Shown: one piece after another, positions 57,742 through 64,000 of the stretch
Layout of the letters: every line of letters begins with the position of its first letter
Numbering within the stretch: the first letter of the stretch is position 1
DNA from: Hymenobacter pini
GTDB taxonomy: Bacteria > Bacteroidota > Bacteroidia > Cytophagales > Hymenobacteraceae
Length of the DNA stretch: 64,000 nt
Direction of reading: 5' to 3'
NCBI RefSeq assembly: GCF_020421205.1
Contig: NZ_JAIZZH010000001.1
Coordinates: 825,691-889,690 of the forward strand
The notes under the pieces: generated by a model
The model's database searches: none
Told to the model about the DNA's origin: nothing
The model's input: only the letters and a program-made list of their open reading frames with translations
Translations under genes and position numbers: made by a program

Positions 57742-59526
57742 CTAATTGATCATTACCATAGCGCCCTGCACTTTCACCTGCCCTGAGGCGGTCAGTTCAG
57801 CGGCGGCGGTGCCGGCCATTTTGAGCTGCATCTGGGCGGTGGCGTCCACGTTCAGGCCCTGTAGCTTCAGGTCGGCGGTGGCTTTGAGGGTGATGCCGTT
57901 GGTGGCCGTCAACTCAATGTTCTGCTGGGCTTTAAGCTGCAGGTTGGCGGCGCTGTCCAGCAGGATGCCGCTTTCCGAGAGCTGCACTTTGTTGTTCTTG
58001 GCGTCGGTGAGGGTGATGGTTTTGCCGTTGTCATCCAGCACGAACTTGTTGTCGCCGGGCGTTTTGATGGTGATGATTTTCTTGTCGTCATCAAACTCCA
58101 CCGTGAGCTTATTGGGCGTCACCCAGCCCTTGAGGTTGTTCTTCTCGGCGGGCGTATAGGCCGGAGCCCGGCCGCTGCTGTAGAGCGCGCCCAGTATCAC
58201 GGGCTGTTGCGGGTCGTTATTGAAAAAGCCCAGAATCACCTCGTCATTCACCTCTGGATAGAAGTAGGCCCCGCTGCCCGAGGAGGCGTAGGGGTGGCCC
58301 AGGCGTGCCCACAGCGTTTTGCTTTGTAACGCCGGCACCATCACTTCCACCCGGAACTCGTTGGCCGGGTCTTCGTGAATCTGCTTTATCACCGCGTTAT
58401 ACAGCCCCTGAATGCCCGGCAGCGGCCCCAGAATGGAGGGCGCGGCCACCTCGGGGTGCTGCTCCGCAAACCACCGCTCTTCCAGGCCCAGCGTTACTTC
58501 AGTTACCCAGTCGCCCTCGGCTAAGGTGTGCATTACGCCGGCTACGTAGGCGTTGCCGTTGAAGCGCGTACCCATGCCGGCCAGCGTTACCATGCAGCCC
58601 GGTACGGCCAGCGCGCTGCCCTGAAACCGCACGGTACCCTTGATTTTGGCCAGCGTTGATTTCAGCCAGAGCGCGTTGGCCCGGGCCTGTAGGCTTTCCT
58701 GCGTCACGGCTGAGGCCAGCTGCAAATCGTAGGAGGTTTCGGCCAGCACCTGGGCCAGCGTATCGGAGGTGACGTTGCCGGCCGTGGACACGCCGGGCTT
58801 CTGGGCCTCTGCTTCCAGCACGGCCTGGGTTTTGTAGTCCCAGGCCTGACTTTTCACGGCTTGGTACTGGGAGCGGGCATCCATTTCCAGGGAGAAATCG
58901 AAGATGTCAGCCCCGTATGTCAGGGCCAGCACCGGGTTGGCCGAGGTATCGGGGGCCGTAACCGTGAGCTTGCCCTGCTCGCTGAGCACTACCAGCCCGT
59001 TGGCTTCGGCCCGGGCCACCACAAAATCCCAATCAGTGCAGTAGTACTGCACCAGCTCGGGGTGGGAAACGGAGGTGTCGTCTACCGCCTTGCTCAGGCC
59101 GTGGGTGCCAATTACTTTGCTGATGGCGTCACTGTCGGTGCTGTCGGGGTACACGGCGGTTTTGCGGCCCACCGTCATGTTGGCGGCTTTGTCGCGGCAC
59201 TCCAGCACCAGCAGCGGGGCATCGGCCCCAGCTTCCAACCCGTGTTTTACAATAAGACCTTTGAAGATGGTAGTGTCCTCGGTGTGGTAGCCGGCCTGAA
59301 TGGTCAACTCCGTGCCGGGCAGAAAATCGGCCGAGTCGCTGATAGGAAAGTCCTCCGAGGATGGGCTGCCGTCGTGTAGCTCAATGCGGGCGTGGCCGAT
59401 GCGGTTCACGCCCTTCTGCACCGTAATGGCGCGCACTTGGTAGGCCGTATTGATTTCGGTGCCGCCCGCCAGAATGCGGAAGGTCACAAGGTCGGTGGTG
59501 TTGGAAACGGGGCTGGGCGCGGACAT
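57742..59526 (-). CDS. VgrG-like spike / baseplate hub protein (Afp8-like)
   Basis: A 594-residue protein with the gp27-gp5 architecture. N-terminal hub: VTFRILAGGTEINTAYQVRA, LTIQAGYHTEDTTIFKGLIV and YPDSTDSDAISKVIGTHGLS, then YYCTDWDFVVARAEANGLVV. OB-fold with WARLGHPYASSGSGAYFYPE and VNDEVILGFFNNDPQQPVIL (typical GDEV motif). The C-terminal beta-helix is a run of alternating residues (NKVQLSESGILLDSAANLQL, KATADLKLQG). No C-terminal effector domain. It forms the trimeric spike topped by the PAAR protein. Confidence 0.94.
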   Translation of the reverse strand: MSAPSPVSNTTDLVTFRILAGGTEINTAYQVRAITVQKGVNRIGHARIELHDGSPSSEDFPISDSADFLPGTELTIQAGYHTEDTTIFKGLIVKHGLEAGADAPLLVLECRDKAANMTVGRKTAVYPDSTDSDAISKVIGTHGLSKAVDDTSVSHPELVQYYCTDWDFVVARAEANGLVVLSEQGKLTVTAPDTSANPVLALTYGADIFDFSLEMDARSQYQAVKSQAWDYKTQAVLEAEAQKPGVSTAGNVTSDTLAQVLAETSYDLQLASAVTQESLQARANALWLKSTLAKIKGTVRFQGSALAVPGCMVTLAGMGTRFNGNAYVAGVMHTLAEGDWVTEVTLGLEERWFAEQHPEVAAPSILGPLPGIQGLYNAVIKQIHEDPANEFRVEVMVPALQSKTLWARLGHPYASSGSGAYFYPEVNDEVILGFFNNDPQQPVILGALYSSGRAPAYTPAEKNNLKGWVTPNKLTVEFDDDKKIITIKTPGDNKFVLDDNGKTITLTDAKNNKVQLSESGILLDSAANLQLKAQQNIELTATNGITLKATADLKLQGLNVDATAQMQLKMAGTAAAELTASGQVKVQGAMVMIN

Positions 59527-59562
59527 GCGGTAAGCGAAAAGAAATAGAACGAAGGTGGTTTC

Positions 59563-60219
59563 TTACACCAGGGGCGGAAACACCAGCACGGAGCCAGGCT
59601 CCAGCCGGCGGAAGTTGATCAAGTCGTTGCGGCGGGCCACCTGAATGTAGTAGTCGGGCTTGCCGTAGATGCGGTGGCAGAGCGTGGGCAGCGTGTCGCC
59701 GGCCTGCACCCGGTGGTGGTGGGTAAGGTCCGAGGACTGCTTATCGGCCTGCTTGGCCAGGGTGGCGGGGTCGGTGAAGCCCACGAACGTGAGGCTCACC
59801 TTGGCCCGCAGCGGGGAGCCGTCGGGCTTAAACAGGGTGTAGCTGATGTCGAACTTGGTAAGGCGGCAGTTGAAGAGCAGGTTGCTCCAACTCAGCTGCA
59901 CGTAGTACGGCGAGTGGAGCTTGCCCTGATACTCCAGCACCACGTTGCGCAGCTGCTTGATGCTTTTGCTCACGTCCAGCACCTTGCCCTCCACCGCCCC
60001 CGTGCCATCCAATAGCAAATCAAAGCTGACTTCCTCATCCCCGATGGCCTTGAATTTGGGTGCCTGGCCGTTCTGGCCCAGGGTTTCGGTTTTGGAGTAG
60101 GCAATGGCGTAGGTGTGGGAAAATGATTCGGGATTCAGAAACACAGTGTAGCTGTCCGCCCCCTTGGTGGTGAACTGCTCGTTCTCGTAGCTCTGAATCA
60201 CCATCTTAACCAGGGTCAT
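59563..60219 (-). CDS. LysM-containing hub protein (Afp7-like)
   Basis: A 218-residue protein. The N-terminal ~165 residues (YTVFLNPESFSHTYAIAYSK, EEVSFDLLLDGTGAVEGKVL, YVQLSWSNLLFNCRLTKFDI) are beta-rich and typical of CIS tube-baseplate adaptors. The C-terminus is one LysM domain: HRVQAGDTLPTLCHRIYGKP, YIQVARRNDLINFRRLEPGS and VLVFPPL. In related particles this protein stabilises the tube on the spike; the LysM domain need not touch peptidoglycan. It starts 62 bases after the DUF5908 gene. Confidence 0.92.
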   Translation of the reverse strand: MTLVKMVIQSYENEQFTTKGADSYTVFLNPESFSHTYAIAYSKTETLGQNGQAPKFKAIGDEEVSFDLLLDGTGAVEGKVLDVSKSIKQLRNVVLEYQGKLHSPYYVQLSWSNLLFNCRLTKFDISYTLFKPDGSPLRAKVSLTFVGFTDPATLAKQADKQSSDLTHHHRVQAGDTLPTLCHRIYGKPDYYIQVARRNDLINFRRLEPGSVLVFPPLV

Positions 60220-60281
60220 GCGCGGCTAGAACTGAAAAGGATAGTGGTGAAAAAGGACGCTTGCGGGCCTGTGGGGCAGGT

Positions 60282-60461
60282 TCAGCGTTCCTGCTGGCGG
60301 CGCAGCTGGGTTAGTACCTGCCGCACGCAACTCTCGGTGATTTCGCGGCGGAGCTGCTCGCGGGCCTCGGCACTGAAGGCCGCCTCCGGGCGGGTGGCGG
60401 GGAGGCGGCTTTCGTCGTGCACGGTTACTTTGATAATCAGCTCCCGAATTTCAATGGGCAT
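60282..60461 (-). CDS. DUF5908-like small eCIS protein
   Basis: A 59-residue ORF on the - strand: it starts MPIEIRELIIKVTVHDESRL and ends with a helical part (FSAEAREQLRREITESC, then VRQVLTQLRRQQER) and a TGA stop at 60282-60284. The MPIEIREL start matches the DUF5908 family of small proteins that lie between tube and LysM genes in such loci (Afp6 position). It is flanked at 35 bases by the tube gene upstream and 62 bases by the LysM gene downstream. Role unknown; perhaps a chaperone or adaptor. Confidence 0.82.
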   Translation of the reverse strand: MPIEIRELIIKVTVHDESRLPATRPEAAFSAEAREQLRREITESCVRQVLTQLRRQQER

Positions 60462-60496
60462 AACTCAGAAAAGAATCTGGATGGAAAAAGCACGGC

Positions 60497-60958
60497 TCAG
60501 CGCACACGCTGCTGCTGGAAGCGGGTGTAGGTCAGCTCCAGGGTTTCAATGGCCAGGGCGTTTTCCTCGGCCTTGAAATCCGAAACGCTCCACTTCACGG
60601 GCCAGGCGTTTTCAAACGACCAGAACGCCAGCGTCTCGCCCGCCGGGTTCAACAAGCTCAGAAACACCTGCTTGGGTACGATAGGCTCGGACAAGTCCGA
60701 GCCTATCGTGGTGCGTACCCAGGCTGCCAGCGCCGAGCCTTCAATCAGCAGGCCCCGCTTGAGCACCAGGTTGCTGTACTTGGCCACGGTGGGCACCGTA
60801 TACTTATACAGGTTCTGGCCGCCCTCCCCAATGGTTTCGGTTTCCCGCTCCACGGCCAGCCCCGAAACCTCCTGAAACGCCGCGTCGGCGGTGGTTTTGA
60901 TGGCCTCGAACGAGAGCGTGAAGTAAAAACTGACGGGCGGATACCCTTTATCAGGCAT
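60497..60958 (-). CDS. eCIS inner tube protein 2 (Afp5/Afp1-like)
   Basis: A 153-residue tube protein of the T4 gp19/Hcp-like fold. Landmarks: FYFTLSFEAIKTTADAAFQE, VSGLAVERETETIGEGGQNL, VPTVAKYSNLVLKRGLLIEG, WSFENAWPVKWSVSDFKAEE and IETLELTYTRF. It differs from the neighbouring tube protein, having a longer N-terminal linker and a different loop (GEGGQNLYKYTVP). One of the two probably forms the tube shaft and the other the first ring at the baseplate. The coding sequence contains a perfect 15-base inverted repeat. Confidence 0.93.
   Translation of the reverse strand: MPDKGYPPVSFYFTLSFEAIKTTADAAFQEVSGLAVERETETIGEGGQNLYKYTVPTVAKYSNLVLKRGLLIEGSALAAWVRTTIGSDLSEPIVPKQVFLSLLNPAGETLAFWSFENAWPVKWSVSDFKAEENALAIETLELTYTRFQQQRVR
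60678..60709 (-). repeat. Perfect 15-base hairpin inside the tube 2 gene
   Basis: Arms 60678-60692 and 60695-60709 (ACGATAGGCTCGGAC and its complement) are exact with a 2-base gap. It encodes part of TIGSDLSEPIVPK. An outer GGGTAC/GTACCC pair (60674-60679, 60715-60720) is also present. Confidence 0.9.
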
Positions 60959-60968
60959 GACTCAGGGA

Positions 60969-61424
60969 TTAGCCGTTCTTGATTTCCAGGGTTTCGTAGG
61001 CTACCTCCAGGGTTTCCACGGCCACCTCGTTGCCGTCGGCCTTCAGGTCGGTGCCCTGAATTTTGGTGGGCCAGGCGTTATTCAGCGTCCAGGTCATGGT
61101 AGCGTTGCCGCCCTCGTCGCAGAGCATAATCACCACCGTAGTGCGCTTGATGAGGTTGAGCTTGATGGTGGAGTACCAGTCCCAGAAGTGGTTATCCTTC
61201 ACGAAAATGCCCTTTTTGAGGGTTACGTTGCCCACCTTGGCCAAGCCGGGCATCTTGATGGTGGAGAAGGTGGGGCTGTTGCCGGCCCGGTACTCAATTA
61301 TCTGGGTTTCGGTTTCGAGGCCGCTTACTTCCTGAAAAGGCACGTCGCCTTTGCCGTCGCCGAGGTCCACTTTGAAATAAAACTTAGGTAGGGGCCAAAC
61401 GGCATCCTGTGCTTCACCAGCCAT
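60969..61424 (-). CDS. eCIS inner tube protein 1 (Afp1-like)
   Basis: A 151-residue tube protein. Landmarks: WPLPKFYFKVDLGDGKGDVP, FQEVSGLETETQIIEYRAGN, STIKMPGLAKVGNVTLKKGI, WDWYSTIKLNLIKRTTVVIM, and WTLNNAWPTKIQGTDLKADG, ending VAVETLEVAYETLEI. This is the standard CIS/phage tail tube (gp19-type) pattern. It lies 50 bases after the sheath gene and 10 bases before the second tube gene. It should stack as hexamers into the rigid tube that carries cargo. Confidence 0.95.
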   Translation of the reverse strand: MAGEAQDAVWPLPKFYFKVDLGDGKGDVPFQEVSGLETETQIIEYRAGNSPTFSTIKMPGLAKVGNVTLKKGIFVKDNHFWDWYSTIKLNLIKRTTVVIMLCDEGGNATMTWTLNNAWPTKIQGTDLKADGNEVAVETLEVAYETLEIKNG

Positions 61425-61474
61425 GAGCTTGCAGTCGTAAAAGTGAGGAAATCAGAAATGGAAATAGAAAAGCG

Positions 61475-63283
61475 CTAGGACTTCTGCATCTGCTGCTGGA
61501 AGCTGAGCACAATGAATTCGGCAGGGCGGGAAATGGCCACCTTGATGAACACGTTCATGTAGCCGTTCAGCACGTCGTCGCCGGTCATGGTGGTGCCCAG
61601 GCCCACGGCCACGCTGTAGGCGTCCTCGGGCTTGGAGCCAGCCAGCGCGCCCTGCTTCCACTGGTTGAACAGGAAGCTGCTGATCATGCTCTGCACCTTC
61701 ACCCAGGTGTTGTTGTCGTTGGGCTCGAACACGTAGGCGCGGGAAGCCAGCTTAATGGACTGCTCCAGCATAATCATGGTGCGGCGCACGTTCACGTAGC
61801 GCCAGTCCTGGCTGTTGCCATCGAGGGTGCGGGCCCCCCACACCAGCACGCCCAGCCCCGGAAACGGCCGGATGGCGTTAACCGATTTGCCGGTAGCCGC
61901 GTCCACGTTCAGGCGGGCCTGGTCATTGTCGCTCAGGTTCACGGTGGGCGCTACCACGCTGTTGAGGCCCACGTTGGCGGGTGCTTTCCACACGCCCCGG
62001 TTGGTATCCACGGCCGTGTACACGCCGGCCATGGCCGCCGCCACGGGCAGGGTGTTGCGGTAGCGGGTAATGTTGTCGATGAGGCGCTTGTAGTCGAGGC
62101 TGGACGCCAGCAAAGCGTTATGCACCCGAATCACGTCCAGTTCGAAGGCCAGGTCCCGCTTCAGCTCCTCCACAGCGTATAGCCGCTGAGCTTCCTTCAC
62201 CACGCCGGCGTAGTTGCTGAACAGACGGAGCATATCGGCCCGCTTGGCCCGTTCCGCCGGACTGATAGGAGGCTGGTCGTCGGCTGGCTGCTCGGCTAGG
62301 CTTTCCCGGGCAGCCGCTACAGCCGTATCAGCCAGGGCCGCGAAGCTGTCGAGCAGGTCCTTTTTCAGGTTCAGGAAGGAGGTTTCAATGGTGTTGACCA
62401 CCGTGGTAACCACCCAAGGGAAATAACCCACCCCGTACTTCAGGTAGTTGGTCGAAACCCCTTCGCGAAAGGCCACAATGGGGTTTTTCTCCTTATCGTC
62501 GCTGTTGAGGACCAGCGGGTCCGTTACGGCACCCTTGTATACGTCCAGCAGGGCCACGCACCGCTGGGTGGCGTTGCAGTGGCCCAGCATGGCCTGGGCT
62601 ACGGTGTAATACTCATCACGAGGCAGGCGTAGCGCGTCGGGGCACACTACCATCGTGGGTTCCTGCTCATATACCAGGGAGGCAATGGCGTCCAGAAACA
62701 GGTCTTTGGGCGCTTTGGGCGCGGCGGCCGGCTCCTTCACTTCCTTCTTAGCACCTCCTTTCGGGTCGTCCTCCACCTTGGGGTCGTCCTCCGTCTTGAT
62801 ATCCTCTTTGTCCTGCTCCCCCATGCTTGTTCCTGCGTACTCACCGATGGAGATGATGTAGCAGGTAGCTCCGCCGTTCTGGTAAAACAGCCGGATGTTG
62901 TTGTAGAGGTAGTACACTTCGTCCTGCTCGGGCGTCAGGGCATACTTGGTTAGTACGGCGGTGGTAGGGCTATAATCCGCCGCATCCAGGCTGCTGATTT
63001 GCAACGGCAGGGGCTGCACGGCCAGATCAGCTCCCAGCGAGGCTACCGTGTTACCGGCATCCAGCTTGGTCAGGTTAAACAGGGGAGTATTGCCCTGGCC
63101 GAAATAGGTTTCGTACTCCTTCAGCGAGGTAACGCGCTGGGGCCGGTTACTCAGGTCTTCGCCATTGTAATTGGCCTTGGCCGTGTACCCGATGAAGGCC
63201 GGAATGGCCGTGCCCACCTCCACTACCGAGTTGGGAAAGGCGTTTATCTCGTTGATGTAAACGCCGGGGGTTTGCTGTTCCAT
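61475..63283 (-). CDS. eCIS contractile sheath protein
   Basis: A 602-residue tail sheath protein. The N-terminus TPGVYINEINAFPNSVVEVG and AIPAFIGYTAKANYNGEDLS is typical, as is the C-terminal core: AAAMAGVYTAVDTNRGVWKA, PANVGLNSVVAP, INAIRPFPGLG-like text and VWGARTLDGNSQDWRYVNVR, then WVKVQSMISSFLFNQW and EFIVLSFQQQMQ. A charged Lys/Glu/Asp insertion (about residues 155-195) probably forms a surface loop. Only one sheath gene is visible, while Afp has three. It should polymerise around the tube and contract. Confidence 0.96.
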   Translation of the reverse strand: MEQQTPGVYINEINAFPNSVVEVGTAIPAFIGYTAKANYNGEDLSNRPQRVTSLKEYETYFGQGNTPLFNLTKLDAGNTVASLGADLAVQPLPLQISSLDAADYSPTTAVLTKYALTPEQDEVYYLYNNIRLFYQNGGATCYIISIGEYAGTSMGEQDKEDIKTEDDPKVEDDPKGGAKKEVKEPAAAPKAPKDLFLDAIASLVYEQEPTMVVCPDALRLPRDEYYTVAQAMLGHCNATQRCVALLDVYKGAVTDPLVLNSDDKEKNPIVAFREGVSTNYLKYGVGYFPWVVTTVVNTIETSFLNLKKDLLDSFAALADTAVAAARESLAEQPADDQPPISPAERAKRADMLRLFSNYAGVVKEAQRLYAVEELKRDLAFELDVIRVHNALLASSLDYKRLIDNITRYRNTLPVAAAMAGVYTAVDTNRGVWKAPANVGLNSVVAPTVNLSDNDQARLNVDAATGKSVNAIRPFPGLGVLVWGARTLDGNSQDWRYVNVRRTMIMLEQSIKLASRAYVFEPNDNNTWVKVQSMISSFLFNQWKQGALAGSKPEDAYSVAVGLGTTMTGDDVLNGYMNVFIKVAISRPAEFIVLSFQQQMQKS

Positions 63284-63321
63284 AAGAGGAGATTGGGGTT
63301 AAGGATGAAAAAGGAAAAAAA

Positions 63322-64000
63322 TCAGAGGTGAACGAAGATTTCAGCGTACACGGCCCCGGTTTCGGCCCCACTAGGCCAGGTGGCCGGCACCGGGCGCAGC
63401 AGCTCAGGGCCGGGGGTAGGCAGCAGGGCAATGAGCCGGCCGGGCTGGTTGCTCCCGCTCAGGGGCGGACCCGCAGACAGGCGTGGGCGGGGCTCGGGCC
63501 GGGCGTAGCGGAGGGCGCAGGTGTAGCGGGGCCGCTCCCGCAGGACAATGGGCTCACGGGACAGAAAAGCAGCGGCTACGCCGGGCGGGGGCGGCACCCG
63601 CTCAAAATCAATGGGGGGCGGGGCTGGCGGCTCGGTGGGGTCATCAGTTCGGGCCGTGGCTTTTACCGAAAGTTCTGCGTCGGGCTGCTGCCAGGGCTTA
63701 TCGGCGGGTGGGCGGTAGCGAAACTGGTAGCACCAGTGGGCTGCCCGAGCAGTAAAGCAGAGCTGCACAGTCAGGGGCAGCATCTGTAGGGCCGGCTGGT
63801 CAATTTCGAGCACGCCCCAGGCCTGGGCAGCATACAGTTGCTCATCGGCGTAAAAATCGAGGGCGTTGGTCCCGGCTACGCGCAGCTGGTAGCGCCCCCC
63901 GCCTTCCCGGCGTACATCCAAGGCCACCCGTCCCGCTTCGTCCAGCAGTACCCGGCCGGCCGCGTCCAGGGGCAGGGCCGCCGCCACGGTAGCTCCCCGA
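63322..64000 (-). CDS. eCIS accessory protein, conserved hypothetical, 5' end beyond window
   Basis: The frame is open to the right edge, so the start lies outside; about 225 residues are visible. Not a named family to me. Landmarks: VLLDEAGRVALDVRREGGGR, LTVQLCFTARAAHWCYQFRY, FLSREPIVLRERPRYTCAL, and the last residues GAVYAEIFVHL. A similar gene just upstream of the sheath occurs in other Bacteroidota eCIS loci as I recall. It is 38 bases before the sheath gene and so in the same operon. The cap protein (DUF4255/Afp16-like) is not in the window and may lie farther upstream. Confidence 0.6.
   Translation of the reverse strand, partial: RGATVAAALPLDAAGRVLLDEAGRVALDVRREGGGRYQLRVAGTNALDFYADEQLYAAQAWGVLEIDQPALQMLPLTVQLCFTARAAHWCYQFRYRPPADKPWQQPDAELSVKATARTDDPTEPPAPPPIDFERVPPPPGVAAAFLSREPIVLRERPRYTCALRYARPEPRPRLSAGPPLSGSNQPGRLIALLPTPGPELLRPVPATWPSGAETGAVYAEIFVHL

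Noticed and set aside
1..64000. tRNA, rRNA, CRISPR arrays, transposases
   Set aside because: None recognised when reading both strands; short or divergent RNA genes could still be missed by eye.

Overview
The window is a GC-rich chromosomal stretch that looks like Bacteroidota, most probably Cytophagales close to Hymenobacter. Grounds: type IX secretion (T9SS) C-terminal sorting domains at 16.8 and 27.1 kb, a 7TM-DISM sensor, Bacteroidota-type -7 promoter boxes (TAnnTTTG and variants), heptamer-type intergenic repeats and Bacteroidota-type gene content. The genus is an inference from gene style; no rRNA or tRNA gene was seen.

1-12.9 kb (+ strand): a pectin/galacturonate block. It opens with the 3' part of a pectinesterase-pectate lyase (PL10) fusion. 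It continues with the complete isomerase pathway in the order uxaB, uxaA, uxaC, kdgK, eda, then a hexuronate MFS transporter, an NTF2-like secreted protein, fructose-1,6-bisphosphatase and an aldehyde dehydrogenase, and closes with a strong terminator. Pectin is cut and demethylated outside; galacturonate enters through the transporter and becomes pyruvate plus glyceraldehyde-3-phosphate; Fbp then allows hexose phosphates to be rebuilt. Two gaps in this block hold large inverted repeats made of 7-base units.

13-32 kb: mixed housekeeping and envelope genes. These are an Lgt-like membrane protein fused to a beta-rich tail, an SDR/DUF2867 protein, a PKD/T9SS protein, an sce7726-family protein, an AT-rich orphan membrane protein, an ArnT-like glycosyltransferase, lysA, lysC, a tiny basic ORF with its own terminator, a slipin, a T9SS type A protein and two secreted S74/tail-fibre-like proteins in tandem.

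32.5-64 kb: a contractile-injection island. The - strand operon from the right edge to 40.9 kb encodes an extracellular contractile injection system (eCIS; Afp/PVC-like): accessory protein, sheath, two tube proteins, DUF5908, LysM hub, VgrG-like spike, PAAR tip, gp25 wedge, baseplate J protein, fibre-like protein, second baseplate protein, a very long repeat-built tape measure, and a DUF4157 (eCIS core) protein with a C-terminal papain/OTU-like Cys-His domain. The AAA+ ATPase lies convergent to the operon. Beside it are a GH18-like protein with a coiled-coil insertion and no catalytic Glu, a 7TM-HTH regulator, and a leaderless ricin/Cry-like/jacalin three-part toxin. The DUF4157 protein and the three-part toxin are the best candidates for undescribed payloads. 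Calls rest on reading motifs by eye; no database search was run.
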